Source: Streptomyces sp. NRRL F-5135 (GTDB taxonomy: Bacteria > Actinomycetota > Actinomycetes > Streptomycetales > Streptomycetaceae). Taken from it: a stretch of DNA of 64,000 bases. A model generated the notes under the pieces. It did not search any database and was not told where the DNA came from. It saw nothing but the letters and a program-made list of their open reading frames with translations. Location: assembly GCF_000719775.1 (NCBI RefSeq), contig NZ_JOHR01000017.1, forward strand, positions 121,782-185,781, read 5' to 3'. A program made the translations under genes and the position numbers. Positions 27,741-36,884 of the stretch are shown piece after piece; positions within the stretch are counted from its first letter, which is position 1; every line of letters starts with the position of its first letter.

Positions 27741-28675
27741 GACACCCCCAGCTTCGGGTTGAGCACGGTCTCGATCGCCCGGCCGCACAGGGTGAACGCG
27801 AGCGCGACGAACGCGATCGCCAGACCGGGCGGTGCCAGGTACCACCAGTGCCCGGACGACACGGCGCCCGCCTCCCGCGCGTCCTGGAGCATGCCGCCCC
27901 AGGACACGACGGTCGGGTCGCCGAGGCCGAGGAAGGCCAGCGTGGCCTCCGTCAGGATCGCGGTGGAGATGCCGAGGGTCGTCTGCGCCAGCACGAGAGG
28001 CAGCACATTGGGCAGCACATGGCGGGTCATGACATGGCCGTGCCCGCCGCCGAGCGCCCGCGCCCGCTCGATGTACGGGCGGGACTCGACGGCGATGGTC
28101 TGCGCGCGCACGAGGCGTGCGGTCGTCGGCCAGCTGGTGACGCCGATCGCCAGGATCACCGTCCACACCGACCGGGACATCACCGTGGCCAGCACGATCG
28201 CCAGGACCAGCGTCGGCATCACCAGGAACCAGTCGGTGATCCGCATGACGACCGTGGCGAACCAGCCGCCGTAGTGCCCGGCCAGGATCCCGGTCAGGGC
28301 GCCGATGGCCACCGACAGCGCCGCCGCCAGCAGCCCCACCGTCAGGGAGATCCGGGCGCCCCAGACCAGCAGGCCCAGCAACGGGCGGCCGAACTGGTCG
28401 GTGCCGAGCGGGAATTCGGCGCTGGGCGCCTGGAGCGCCGTGCCCGGGGCATCGGTCACGCTCTGTACGTCCGCTCCGACGAGCAGGGGTGCGCCGAGGG
28501 CCAGGAGCGCGACGAGCGCCAGCCCCGCCAGACCGAAGAGCCCGGCGCGCTGCTCGCGGTACCGCCGCCAGAAGCGCGCGGCGGAGGCACGCCTGCGGGC
28601 CCGGGCGAGCGACGCCGCGCTCGCACCCGCGGACCCGGGCGGCACGGGAGCCGACGGCGGCCGCGCGGAGGTCAT
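27734..28675 (-). CDS. Peptide ABC transporter permease (OppC-like)
   Basis: A 313-residue inner-membrane permease. A basic Ala/Arg-rich N-terminus is followed by the first helix (LFGLAGLALVALLALGAPLL). Next come the periplasmic PLGTDQFGRPLLGLLVWGARIS motif of OppC/DppC proteins (broken) and four more helices. The EAA loop is visible as YIERARALGGGHGHVMTRHVLPN (broken), the contact to the ATPases. ATG 28675 overlaps the OppB-like stop, and its own stop overlaps the OppD-like TTG. Confidence 0.93.
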   Translation of the reverse strand: MTSARPPSAPVPPGSAGASAASLARARRRASAARFWRRYREQRAGLFGLAGLALVALLALGAPLLVGADVQSVTDAPGTALQAPSAEFPLGTDQFGRPLLGLLVWGARISLTVGLLAAALSVAIGALTGILAGHYGGWFATVVMRITDWFLVMPTLVLAIVLATVMSRSVWTVILAIGVTSWPTTARLVRAQTIAVESRPYIERARALGGGHGHVMTRHVLPNVLPLVLAQTTLGISTAILTEATLAFLGLGDPTVVSWGGMLQDAREAGAVSSGHWWYLAPPGLAIAFVALAFTLCGRAIETVLNPKLGVSR

Positions 28676-29742
28676 CGGCCCACCCGGGGGTCGAGCAGCG
28701 GATAGAGCAGGTCGGCGATCAGGTTCATCACGATCATGGCTCCGGCGAAGACGAGGAACAGCCCTTGGACGAGCGGCAGATCGGGCACGCTCAGCGCCTG
28801 GTAGAACAGCCCGCCCAGGCCCGGCCAGGAGAAGACCGTCTCCACCAGGATCGAGCCGGCCGCCACGTGCCCCAGGTTGATGAAGACCATCGTGACCGTG
28901 GGCAGCAGGGCGTTGGGCACCGCGTGCCGGCGCCGTACGACCGCGTCCCGCAGCCCCTTCGCCCGCGCCGTGGTGAGGTAGTCGCCGCCCATCTCGTCCA
29001 GCAGCGAGGACCGCATGACGAGCAGGGTCTGCGCGTACCCCACCGCGACCAGGGTGAGCACGGGCAGCACCATGTGGTGCGCCACGTCGAGGACCTGGCC
29101 GGCACCCGTGGCGTCCCCGGACTGCATCCCGCCGGTGGGGAACATGCCGGGGACCGGTCCTATGCCCACCGCGAAGACGATGATCAGCAGCAGCCCCAGC
29201 CAGAAGGACGGTACGGACCACAGCGTCAGCGCCACTCCCGTGCCGATCCGGTCGCCGAGCCCGCCCCTGTGCCAGGCGGAGCGGGTGCCGAGCCAGAGGC
29301 CGAGGGCCGAGTAGATCACCACGGCGACGCCGGTCAGCAGCAGGGTCGCGGGCACCTTCTGGGCGATCAGTTCACCGACCGGCGCGTGGAACTGGTACGA
29401 CGTGCCCAGGTCACCGGTCAGCGCCTTGCCGCAGTAGTCCGTGAACTGCTGCCACAGGGGCAGGTCGAGCCCGAACTGGCGGCGCATCGTGGCCAGTTGC
29501 TCGGGCGATGTCGGTCTGCCGTGCGTCATGGCCCGGACGGGGTCGCCGGGGATGATCCGGAACAGGAAGAAGCTGGTGACCAGCACGGCGAACAGCGAGA
29601 TCACCGCGCCCCCCAGCTTGCCCGCCACATACGCCGCGTAGGCGGCCGCCGGGCCCGTGCGGGCGCCGCCGCCGGCCGGCCCGGTCCGCGCCGGGCCGCC
29701 GGCGGCGTCGGCCACCACTCCTGGAGTGCTCGCGGTGCTCAT
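28672..29742 (-). CDS. Peptide ABC transporter permease (OppB-like)
   Basis: A 356-residue permease with six hydrophobic segments. The N-terminal 35 residues are Ala/Gly/Pro-rich with a repeated ARTGPA/GGGARTGPAA unit. The FRIIPGDPVRAMTHGRPTSPEQL segment (broken) and FGLDLPLWQQF are typical of OppB/DppB. The EAA loop is DYLTTARAKGLRDAVVRRRHAVPNAL (broken). It starts 3 nt after the stop of the binding-protein gene and overlaps the OppC-like start. Confidence 0.93.
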   Translation of the reverse strand: MSTASTPGVVADAAGGPARTGPAGGGARTGPAAAYAAYVAGKLGGAVISLFAVLVTSFFLFRIIPGDPVRAMTHGRPTSPEQLATMRRQFGLDLPLWQQFTDYCGKALTGDLGTSYQFHAPVGELIAQKVPATLLLTGVAVVIYSALGLWLGTRSAWHRGGLGDRIGTGVALTLWSVPSFWLGLLLIIVFAVGIGPVPGMFPTGGMQSGDATGAGQVLDVAHHMVLPVLTLVAVGYAQTLLVMRSSLLDEMGGDYLTTARAKGLRDAVVRRRHAVPNALLPTVTMVFINLGHVAAGSILVETVFSWPGLGGLFYQALSVPDLPLVQGLFLVFAGAMIVMNLIADLLYPLLDPRVGR

Positions 29743-29745
29743 CGG

Positions 29746-31674
29746 TCATTCACGGTCTTCCGCGGTGGAACGGCGCCGCATCGCGACGAGGAGCCCCGCC
29801 GCGGCGGCGGCCACCACGACCGCCCCGATCCCGATGACCACACCGGTGGAGGAAGAGCTGTCGGAGGCGCCGTCGCCGTCGGCCGGTACCGCGGACCACC
29901 AGCTCCAGTAGCCGTCCTGGCCCCAGAGGTTGCCCGCGGCCTCCGGCATCGTCGTGATCGACTTGATCTGGTCGGTACGGTACGCCTCGACCGCGTTCGG
30001 GTACGCCATGACGTTCATGTACCCGGTGTCGTACAGCCGTGACTCCATCCGTTTGACGAGGTCCGCCCGCGCGGCCGGGTCGTACTCCGCCGCCTGCCGC
30101 GCGTAGAGCCGGTCGTACTCCTTGTCGCAGATGAAGTTGTCGGTGGCGCCGGTGTCCTTGGGCGTGGCGGGCAGTGCGTCGCACGTATGAATGGAGAGGA
30201 CGAAGTCCGGATCGGGGTTGACGGACCAGCCGTCGAAGGCGAGGTCGTACTCGCCCGCGAGCCAGGGGTCCGAGACGTTGTCGAGGCACTCGACCTTCAG
30301 CCCGATGCCCAGCTCGCCCCACCACTCCTGGAGGTACTTGCCGACGGCCTTGTCGTTCGGGTCGGTGGCGTGGCACAGGATCCGCAGGGAGAGCGGTCTG
30401 CCGTTCTTGTCGAGCCGCCGGCCGCCGCCGTCCTTCCGGTAGCCGGCCCGGTCGAGCGTGCGGGCCGCGGCGGCGGGGTCGTACGCGATCCGCTGCCCGT
30501 CCGACGGCTGCCAGAAGTACGTCTCGAAGCGCGGCGGGATGTACCCCTGGCCCTCGACCGCGTGGCCCTGGAACACCTTGTCGATGATCGTCTTCCGGTC
30601 CACGGCCTGGAAGAGCGCCTTGCGGACGGCGGGGTCGCGCAGCGCCGGATGTCCGTCGCCGAATGTCCTGCCGTCCTTGGACCGGGCGCCGGGGTTGGTG
30701 GCGAGGGCGTAGAAGCGGCGGCCGGGCGCGTCGTTGACCTTGATGTCGTCGGCGTTCTTCAGCGCGGCGGCCTGGGCCGGTGTGAGGTTGGGGACGAAGG
30801 ACACCTCGCCCTTCTGGAGCGCGGCCACCGCCGCGTCGCCGTCCTTGTAGTACTTGAGGACCAGCTCGTCGAACTTGGGCGCCCCGCGCCAGAAGTCCTT
30901 GTTCGGCTTCAGCTTGACGTACTGGTCGACCTTGAAGTCGGTGATGACGAACGGACCGTTGCCCACGACGGGGAACGTCTTGTCGTTGTTGAACTTCGAG
31001 AAGTCGCCGACCTTCTCCCAGATGTGCTTGGGCACGATCGGCACGTCCAGAGCGGCCATCGTGGCCTGCGGCTTCTTCAGCTCGACGACCAGCGTCCGGG
31101 GATCGGGCGCGGTGACCTTCTTGAAGTTGGCGGTGAAGTTGCCGTTGGCGGTGGCCGCGTTCTCGTCGGTCATCATCTTGTTGAAGGTCCACGCGGCGTC
31201 CTCGGCGGTCGCCTGCTTCCCGTCGGACCACTTCGAGTCGTCGCGGATCGTGAAGGTCCAGGTGAGCTTGTCCGCAGAGGGCTTCCAGGCGGTGGCGAAC
31301 CCCGGAATCGCGTGCGCGTCCCCGGGGTCGTAGTTCGTCAGGTACTCGTAGGTGAGCCGGAGGAGGCTGGTGCTGACCAGCCGCTGCGCCAGGAACGGGC
31401 TGAGCGAGTCCATGCTCTGGCTGACCGCGACGGTGAGCACCTTCCCGCCGTCGTCGGCCCGGGCCGACGCGGGCGCGGGCAGCAGCGGGTCCAGCGGGAG
31501 CACACTCCCGGCGACGAGCGCGGTGGACGCGGCACCGGAGGCCAGGAGAAGCCGGAGGCGCGAACGGCGCCGTGCCGGCCGCCGTGGGGCGGGCGACGGC
31601 GAGGCGCCGTGCGGTGAGGTGTACTGCGGCGGGGCGGGCTGCTGCGGAGGGCGCGGAGAGGAGCTTTCGACCAT
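29746..31674 (-). CDS. Peptide-type ABC transporter substrate-binding protein, C-terminally anchored
   Basis: The 642-residue protein is an SBP family 5 (peptide/nickel-type) receptor. The core begins at VLTVAVSQSMDSLSPFLAQ. It contains WTFTIRDDSKWSDGKQATAEDAAWTFNKM (broken), the family 5 signature, and many buried aromatic motifs. Residues 1-40 are Pro/Ser/Arg-rich, then a hydrophobic segment ends at PASARADD, a plausible signal-peptidase I site. There is no lipobox Cys. Instead a C-terminal helix, [20 protein letters not shown], followed by MRRRS, should anchor it. It is first in the operon, after a good promoter at 31747-31776. Ligand unknown; a peptide is the default. Confidence 0.9.
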   Translation of the reverse strand: MVESSSPRPPQQPAPPQYTSPHGASPSPAPRRPARRRSRLRLLLASGAASTALVAGSVLPLDPLLPAPASARADDGGKVLTVAVSQSMDSLSPFLAQRLVSTSLLRLTYEYLTNYDPGDAHAIPGFATAWKPSADKLTWTFTIRDDSKWSDGKQATAEDAAWTFNKMMTDENAATANGNFTANFKKVTAPDPRTLVVELKKPQATMAALDVPIVPKHIWEKVGDFSKFNNDKTFPVVGNGPFVITDFKVDQYVKLKPNKDFWRGAPKFDELVLKYYKDGDAAVAALQKGEVSFVPNLTPAQAAALKNADDIKVNDAPGRRFYALATNPGARSKDGRTFGDGHPALRDPAVRKALFQAVDRKTIIDKVFQGHAVEGQGYIPPRFETYFWQPSDGQRIAYDPAAAARTLDRAGYRKDGGGRRLDKNGRPLSLRILCHATDPNDKAVGKYLQEWWGELGIGLKVECLDNVSDPWLAGEYDLAFDGWSVNPDPDFVLSIHTCDALPATPKDTGATDNFICDKEYDRLYARQAAEYDPAARADLVKRMESRLYDTGYMNVMAYPNAVEAYRTDQIKSITTMPEAAGNLWGQDGYWSWWSAVPADGDGASDSSSSTGVVIGIGAVVVAAAAAGLLVAMRRRSTAEDRE

Positions 31675-31746
31675 GGACGGTGACCTCGTGTTATCACTCG
31701 CGCGGAGAAGCCGGGTTGATACTGATTCGCCATCTTGTGAAGCGAA

Positions 31747-31776
31747 GGTTTATCAGCGTGTGTCAGGCCGCGTCAA
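31747..31776 (-). promoter_or_regulatory. Promoter of the Opp-type operon
   Basis: On the minus strand, TTGACG (31776-31771) and TAAACC (31752-31747) are 18 nt apart, close to the vegetative sigma consensus. A start near 31740 would give a 5' leader of about 65 nt before ATG 31674. No obvious operator was found, though GATAA-containing repeats occur in the leader. Confidence 0.55.
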
Positions 31777-31814
31777 CGGCTCCTGAAACCCCGTGTGGTC
31801 TGCGGTAATACGCC

Positions 31815-31848
31815 AAGGGGCCGCACCGTGAGGACGGTGCGGCCCCTT
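31815..31848 (-). terminator. Perfect 15-bp hairpin terminator after the EspI-like gene
   Basis: AAGGGGCCGCACCGT (31815-31829) pairs perfectly with 31834-31848 around a GAGG loop. It lies 23 nt past the stop of the EspI-like gene and separates it from the Opp-operon promoter. It is symmetric enough to work in both directions. Confidence 0.88.
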
Positions 31849-31870
31849 ATTGGTCCAGACCTCTGATGCC

Positions 31871-34800
31871 CTACTGCTGAGGCGCTGGCGGCGGCCCCGG
31901 AGGCTGCTGCCGAGGCCATCCGGGCGGCGCGGCCCCGCCCTGCGCGTCGCCCTGCGTGTCGTCGTGTTCGGCGGGCTGCTGGTGCGGTGGCTGCCGGCCG
32001 TACGGACCCGGCGGGCCGGCCTGGCCCGGCTGGCCGCCGGGCTGGGACTGCGGCTGACCGGCCGGGCTCGCCGGGGACTGTGCCTGCGACGGCGACGACT
32101 GCTGCCAGCCCTGCTGTTGGGGCGGGTACGGGTACGGAGGCTGCTGGTGCTGCGGCGGATAGGGCTGGGGCGGCTGTCCCTGCTGGGGCGGTTGCGGCTG
32201 CGGGGGCTGCGGGTGTTGCGGGTGTTGCTGGGGAGCGTACGGCCGGCCCTGCGCGGGCTGCCCGTACGGCGGCTGCCCGTACGGCGGTTGTCCGTGCGGC
32301 GGCCCGCCCTGCGCCGGCCCCGGGAACGGCCCGCCCTGCTGCGGATGCTGCCCCGGACCCGGCATCGGCGGAGCCAGGTGCGGCGGCGGCTGGCCGTCGG
32401 ACGTCCACAGCCCTTGCGCCTGCTGCGCCCTGGCGAAGTCCTCGGCCACCAGGGCCGAGAGGTTGAAGTACGCCTCGCGGGTCTTGGGCCGCATCATGTC
32501 GAGGTCCACCTCGGCGCCGGCCGCGAGGTGTTCGTCGAACGGGACGACGACGACCCCCCGGCAACGCGTCTCGAAGTGCTGCACGATGTCGTCCACCTTG
32601 ATCATCTTTCCGGTCTCCCGGACCCCTGAGATGACCGTGAGGGACCGCTGCACCAGATCGGCGTAGCCGTGCGCGGAGAGCCAGTCCAGCGTGGTCGACG
32701 CGCTGCTCGCACCGTCCACGGACGGCGTCGAGATGATGATCAGCTGATCGGCGAGGTCCAGGACCCCGCGCATCGCGCTGTAGAGCAGGCCGGTTCCCGA
32801 GTCCGTGAGGATGATCGGGTACTGCTTGCCCAGGATGTCGATCGCACGCCGGTAGTCGTCGTCGTTGAACGTGGTCGAGACGGCCGGGTCCACGTCGTTG
32901 GCGATGATCTCCAGACCGGAGGGCGCCTGCGAGGTGAACCGCCGGATGTCCATGTAGCTGTGCAGGTACGGGATCGCCTGGACCAGGTCCCGGATGGTCG
33001 CCCCGGTCTCGCGCCGCACCCGGCGGCCGAGCGTACCGGCGTCCGGGTTGGCGTCGATCGCCAGGATCTTGTCCTGCCGCTCGGTGGCCAGGGTGGAGCC
33101 CAGCGCGGTGGTCGTCGTGGTCTTGCCGACGCCGCCCTTGAGACTGATGACCGCGATCCGGTAACAGGAGAGCACCGGCGTTCGGATCAGATCGAGCTTG
33201 CGCCGGCGCTCGGCCTCCGCCGCCTTGCCGCCGATCTTGAACCGCGAACCGGCCGGATTTCGGCTGCTCTTGGCCTTCTGCTTGTTGTTGCGCAGCAGCC
33301 GGTCGGACGACAGTTCGACGGCGGCCGTGTACCCCAGCGGCGCGCCCGGCACGGAACGCTCGCGCTGGTCGTGCGAGACGGCGGAGGGCCAGGCGGCGCC
33401 GGTACGGGGATCAACGGCCCCGCCCGGGCCGGGCTGCGGACCCTGACCGGGCGCCTGCCCCGGACCTTGGCCCTGCTGGGCGGGGGCCTGGGGCGGCAGC
33501 CCGCCGTACGGCCCGTGCTGGGGCGGGACCTGCGGCGTCCCGGGACCGGGCTGCGGCACCTGAGGGGGCAGCGGTGCGGTGCCCTGCGCGCCGGGCTGCG
33601 GGCCGTGCGGACCCTGCTGGTGGGGGAAGCCGTATCCGCCCTGCTCGGCGGGGGGCTGCGGGCCCGGCCCGCCTTGCTGGGGAAAGCCGTATGCGCCGTG
33701 CGCGGCGGGGGGCAGGCCGGGGCCACCTTGCTGGGGGAACCCGTATCCGCCGTGTGCGGCGGGCGGCTGCTGGTCGGGCCCGCTGTGCTGGGGGAAGCCG
33801 TATCCGCCCTGCGCCGCCGAGGGCTGCTGCCCCGGCTGCCCCTGCTGGTGGGGGAAGCCGTACCCGGGAGGCGGACCGGCCTGGGGGCCCGGTGCCGGGA
33901 CGGCGGGGCCCGGCCGGCCGGGCCGGGACTGCTGGGGGAATCCGTAACCGGCGTGCGGCGGCTGATGGGCCGCCGCCTCCGGTGTCGGCGGTGTCTGTGG
34001 GGGCTGCGGCGTCTGTGGGCCCGACTGCTCCGGTGCCTGGGGGGTCTGTGCGTCCTGCGGGCTCGGCCGGTCCTGCGGCTGCCGCGCCGCCGGGGGCTGG
34101 GACCGGTCCTCCTGCCGCGGAGCGCCCTGTTCGGCGCCGTCGGCCTGTACGGGCCACTGCGGCGCGGGGGCCGGGGCGGCCGGCTGGTAGGCGGGCGGCA
34201 GCGGGGGCAGCCCCGGCACCGGGGCCGCGGGCGGCTGGGCGGACCAGGGCTGCGCGGGCGCGGGGGCCGGAGTGGTGTCCCGCGCGTCCGGGGGAGCGGG
34301 CGCGTCGGCGGGCCCGGCGGGCGTGGCGCCCGCCGGTGCAGCGCCCTCGGATGCCTCCGGCTCCGGGGCGGCCGGCTTCTCCTGCCGGTCCGGGACCGCG
34401 TCCGCGGGCGCGGAGAGCGGGAAGTCCGTCGGCTCGGCGGCGTCGGTGGTCTCCGTGGCGCCACCGTCCGAGGTGGGCGCGGTACCGGTGCCCTCCTTGG
34501 CCTCGACTCCTTCGGCCGCCTCGGACGCACTGGACGCCTCGGATGCGTCTGGCGCATCGGACGGCACGTCAGAAACCGGGTCCGGTGTGGCGCGTCCCGC
34601 GGGGTCCGGTGCGGAGGCCGCGGTCGTGGCCGTCTCGCCGGCCTTCGTACCGTCGGCCGCGTCCGGGGTGTCGCCGGCGGTGTCCCCGGAGGGGTTTCCG
34701 GAGGCGCTCCCGGCCTCGGGCGGCGTCGGACCGGCGGCGGCCGGGGCCGGGGGCGTGCCCTCGGCGCCGGCCGGACGGCCGGCGCCGGAAGCGCCGGGTC

Positions 34801-35425
34801 CGGTCACCCCGGTGGGCTCCGCCGGCCCGGTCGCCTCGGCGGCCTCGCTGCGCGCGGCCGTCTCCTGCTCCGCCCGCTGCTTCTCGGCCGCGGCGTCGCG
34901 CTCCGCGAACTCCCGCTTGAGCGCGGCGGGGGAGAAGCGCATGGTGGCCCCGCTCTCCACGTCGCCGCCGCCGAACGGCTGAGCCGCTGACGAGGAGGGG
35001 TCCGATGGATCGGCGACGGGGGCAGCCGGACCGGGCGGCACGGGGTCGGGCGCGGCCGGTCCCGGTGCGGCCGGGGGCGCCGGCGCCGCCGTCGGGGCGT
35101 CCGCCGGGGCCCGGCCCGACGGCGGTGTGTCCGCGGCCGGGGCGGGCGGCGGGGGCGCGGGAGCCCAGTTCGGTTCGAAGCCACTGCCCAAGGGAAGGCC
35201 CGGCACGGCGACAGGCGCGCCGTTCGGCGGGGGCGGGGACGGCGCGTACGCCGACGCCCCCGGCGCGCCGCCGGACGTGTCCCCCGGCGCGTTCTGCGTG
35301 TACCAGGCCGGCGGGGTGTAGTCGATCGTGAACTCACCCGTCATCTCGGGCTGCTCCGCGTCGGACTGATCCTCCGCGGGCGGCCGGTTCCAGCCGCCGC
35401 GGATCTCGTCCCGATCGCCGGTCAC
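31871..35425 (-). CDS. EspI-like MinD/ParA-type ATPase with long Pro/Gln-rich arms, ESX-associated
   Basis: The 1184-residue protein has a ParA/MinD-type ATPase domain at roughly 740-1010, with the deviant Walker [11 protein letters not shown] near residue 762, [14 protein letters not shown] (the Asp of Walker A') and [11 protein letters not shown]. Everything before it (1 to about 690) is disordered Pro/Ala/Gln-rich sequence, including six YGFPQQ-type repeats. A Pro/Gln-rich tail follows (about 1020-1184). The architecture matches mycobacterial EspI of ESX-1 and the MinD-like gene next to eccE in Streptomyces ESX loci. EspI is reported to damp ESX-1 secretion when ATP falls; the role here is inferred. 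ATG 35425 has GGAGGC upstream. Confidence 0.85.
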   Translation of the reverse strand: MTGDRDEIRGGWNRPPAEDQSDAEQPEMTGEFTIDYTPPAWYTQNAPGDTSGGAPGASAYAPSPPPPNGAPVAVPGLPLGSGFEPNWAPAPPPPAPAADTPPSGRAPADAPTAAPAPPAAPGPAAPDPVPPGPAAPVADPSDPSSSAAQPFGGGDVESGATMRFSPAALKREFAERDAAAEKQRAEQETAARSEAAEATGPAEPTGVTGPGASGAGRPAGAEGTPPAPAAAGPTPPEAGSASGNPSGDTAGDTPDAADGTKAGETATTAASAPDPAGRATPDPVSDVPSDAPDASEASSASEAAEGVEAKEGTGTAPTSDGGATETTDAAEPTDFPLSAPADAVPDRQEKPAAPEPEASEGAAPAGATPAGPADAPAPPDARDTTPAPAPAQPWSAQPPAAPVPGLPPLPPAYQPAAPAPAPQWPVQADGAEQGAPRQEDRSQPPAARQPQDRPSPQDAQTPQAPEQSGPQTPQPPQTPPTPEAAAHQPPHAGYGFPQQSRPGRPGPAVPAPGPQAGPPPGYGFPHQQGQPGQQPSAAQGGYGFPQHSGPDQQPPAAHGGYGFPQQGGPGLPPAAHGAYGFPQQGGPGPQPPAEQGGYGFPHQQGPHGPQPGAQGTAPLPPQVPQPGPGTPQVPPQHGPYGGLPPQAPAQQGQGPGQAPGQGPQPGPGGAVDPRTGAAWPSAVSHDQRERSVPGAPLGYTAAVELSSDRLLRNNKQKAKSSRNPAGSRFKIGGKAAEAERRRKLDLIRTPVLSCYRIAVISLKGGVGKTTTTTALGSTLATERQDKILAIDANPDAGTLGRRVRRETGATIRDLVQAIPYLHSYMDIRRFTSQAPSGLEIIANDVDPAVSTTFNDDDYRRAIDILGKQYPIILTDSGTGLLYSAMRGVLDLADQLIIISTPSVDGASSASTTLDWLSAHGYADLVQRSLTVISGVRETGKMIKVDDIVQHFETRCRGVVVVPFDEHLAAGAEVDLDMMRPKTREAYFNLSALVAEDFARAQQAQGLWTSDGQPPPHLAPPMPGPGQHPQQGGPFPGPAQGGPPHGQPPYGQPPYGQPAQGRPYAPQQHPQHPQPPQPQPPQQGQPPQPYPPQHQQPPYPYPPQQQGWQQSSPSQAQSPASPAGQPQSQPGGQPGQAGPPGPYGRQPPHQQPAEHDDTQGDAQGGAAPPGWPRQQPPGPPPAPQQ
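33615..33965 (-). repeat. Six YGFP-type coding repeats in the EspI-like gene
   Basis: Six copies of (G/A)YGFP(Q/H)(Q/H) spaced by 17-27 Pro/Gly/Gln-rich residues are encoded here; four internal copies are nearly regular at about 19-21 residues. At the DNA level the repeated word is TGCTGGGGGAAGCCGTATCC (plus strand) with variants. Copy number is likely to vary between strains. Confidence 0.8.
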
Positions 35426-36020
35426 TTTGCCTCCTGGTGTGGTCGAGCACCCTTGTGCCGTGGTGGGTTGGAGCGACCGGATCTGTGCGTCCGGTTCGCC
35501 CGGCTCTTCCCGTTACGACGCGGTCGGCCCGCCCGAAGGTTCTGTGCTGCCGCGCCCACACACCACCCTAATCGCCAACGGCGCGGGGACGGCAGGCCGG
35601 GCGGGCCGCGAACGGGCGAGCCGTACGCCATGTCCTGGGGCCCGTGACCCCGGTGTGTGCCGGTGTGTGCAGGGCCCCGTCCGGCCGACGGGGGAGCCCA
35701 CCGGCATGGACCTGCCCGAACGGCGTGTTCCCCCGCCGGTCGCGTGGCCCGGGTTCGGCACGCGGAACCGGTCCGTGTCCGCGTGCCGAACGGATCCGGC
35801 TGGCGCGCGTCCGGCTGCCGTCGCCGCGGCCGGCACCGGCCGACGGCCCGGCACCAGCGCCCGCCCGGCGAGTGGCCATCACCACCGGCAACGGCCCGTC
35901 GGCCCGTCAACCGGCCGACGCCACCGGCACGTACAGCACCGCGACCGTCCGTCGTGGCCACCGCCGCGACCGCCCGGCCCGTGCGACGCGGCCGACCGCC
36001 GATGCCGCGGCCACGGCCTC
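35426..36020 (-). other. 595-nt gap upstream of the EspI-like gene, no gene seen
   Basis: The gap separates two ESX genes that read the same way. Open frames cross it on both strands but none has a ribosome site with family-like sequence, and composition is mixed. It holds a perfect inverted repeat (35753-35791) and a GTGTGTGC direct duplication near 35656-35680. A promoter for the EspI-like gene most likely lies between 35430 and 35750. I could not pick one. Confidence 0.45.
35753..35791 (-). terminator. Perfect 14-bp inverted repeat between ESX genes
   Basis: GTTCGGCACGCGGA (35753-35766) pairs perfectly with 35778-35791 around an 11-nt loop. Position, 230 nt past the upstream gene's stop, and stem strength suggest a terminator splitting the EccE-side transcript from the EspI-like gene. 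A DNA-binding site is an alternative. Confidence 0.6.
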
Positions 36021-36884
36021 TCAGTCCATCCGGCGCGCGCTGCCCAGCAGGCCGGTCTCGGCGTCCGTCGCCTGCGTCATCACGAACTGCCGGTCGCGCG
36101 CCGTGCACCAGAGCGTCACACCGTCGGCCAGGGTGGACAGCGCCTCCGTCTCGGCCCGGGGAAGCCGCATCACCCGGCTGATCTGCGCCGCCTCGTCCGG
36201 CGACACCCGCTGGACACCGACCAGCCCCGACTTCTCCATCAGCCGCGGCGCCACCGGGGAGAGATACGGCAGCAGCGTCAGCACCGCCTGCCAGGGCGCC
36301 GACACCACACGCCCGCGCGGGGGACGCATTCCGCAGTCCCGCACCACGACCACCGGGCTGCCGGCCGAGGCGCCCTGTGGCGGCACCCGGCCCACGTCGT
36401 GCAGGGTGACACACGGCTGACCGCCGCCCGCCGCCTGCGCCAGCGCCGTCCACGCGTGCGCCCGGCCGGTCTCGACGGCGATCCGGGCCCCGGTCGCCGC
36501 GGCACGCAGCGTCAGCACCTGTGCCGTCCACAACCCGCCGATCAGCGTGATGTCGTACGCCGTGGGCCGGTTGAGGCCCAGCACAGCGGGGCGGTTGTGC
36601 GCGTCCACGCCGATCACCATGCCGTCGTCACCGACCGGCAGGGCCAGCGCCTGGAGGTCGTCCACGGACAGGGCGTGGCGTTCCCGGCGCGGCCCGAGCA
36701 GGCCGAAGCCGATCCGCGGCTTGCCGCCGCTGCCGAGCGGAACCGCGCTCCTGGACGACACCGTCGCGGGCGCCGGAGCGGACGAGGGGACGGGCCGGCC
36801 CGCGGACACCGCGGCCGACCGCGGCGCGGCGGATCCGGGCGGTACGGACGAGGCCGGTGGTACGGACGAGGCGGGCACGGACAT
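36021..36884 (-). CDS. ESX-locus protein of unknown function
   Basis: A 287-residue protein I cannot assign to a named family. Residues 1-50 are a Ser/Pro/Ala-rich, disordered stretch with repeated ASSVPP units. From about residue 55 (KPRIGFGLLGPRRERHALSVDDL, broken) a compact alpha/beta domain follows without transmembrane helices. Its ATG (36884) overlaps the eccE stop by one base (TGATG), so it is translated with EccE and probably works with the ESX membrane complex from the cytoplasm. Homologues sit at the same place in other Streptomyces ESX loci, as far as I recall. Confidence 0.75.
   Translation of the reverse strand: MSVPASSVPPASSVPPGSAAPRSAAVSAGRPVPSSAPAPATVSSRSAVPLGSGGKPRIGFGLLGPRRERHALSVDDLQALALPVGDDGMVIGVDAHNRPAVLGLNRPTAYDITLIGGLWTAQVLTLRAAATGARIAVETGRAHAWTALAQAAGGGQPCVTLHDVGRVPPQGASAGSPVVVVRDCGMRPPRGRVVSAPWQAVLTLLPYLSPVAPRLMEKSGLVGVQRVSPDEAAQISRVMRLPRAETEALSTLADGVTLWCTARDRQFVMTQATDAETGLLGSARRMD

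Noticed and set aside
35644..36420. Candidate gene in the gap upstream of the EspI-like gene
   Set aside because: Frames here overlap the end of the 36021-36884 gene, lack ribosome sites and have shadow-like Arg/Pro/Ser composition.
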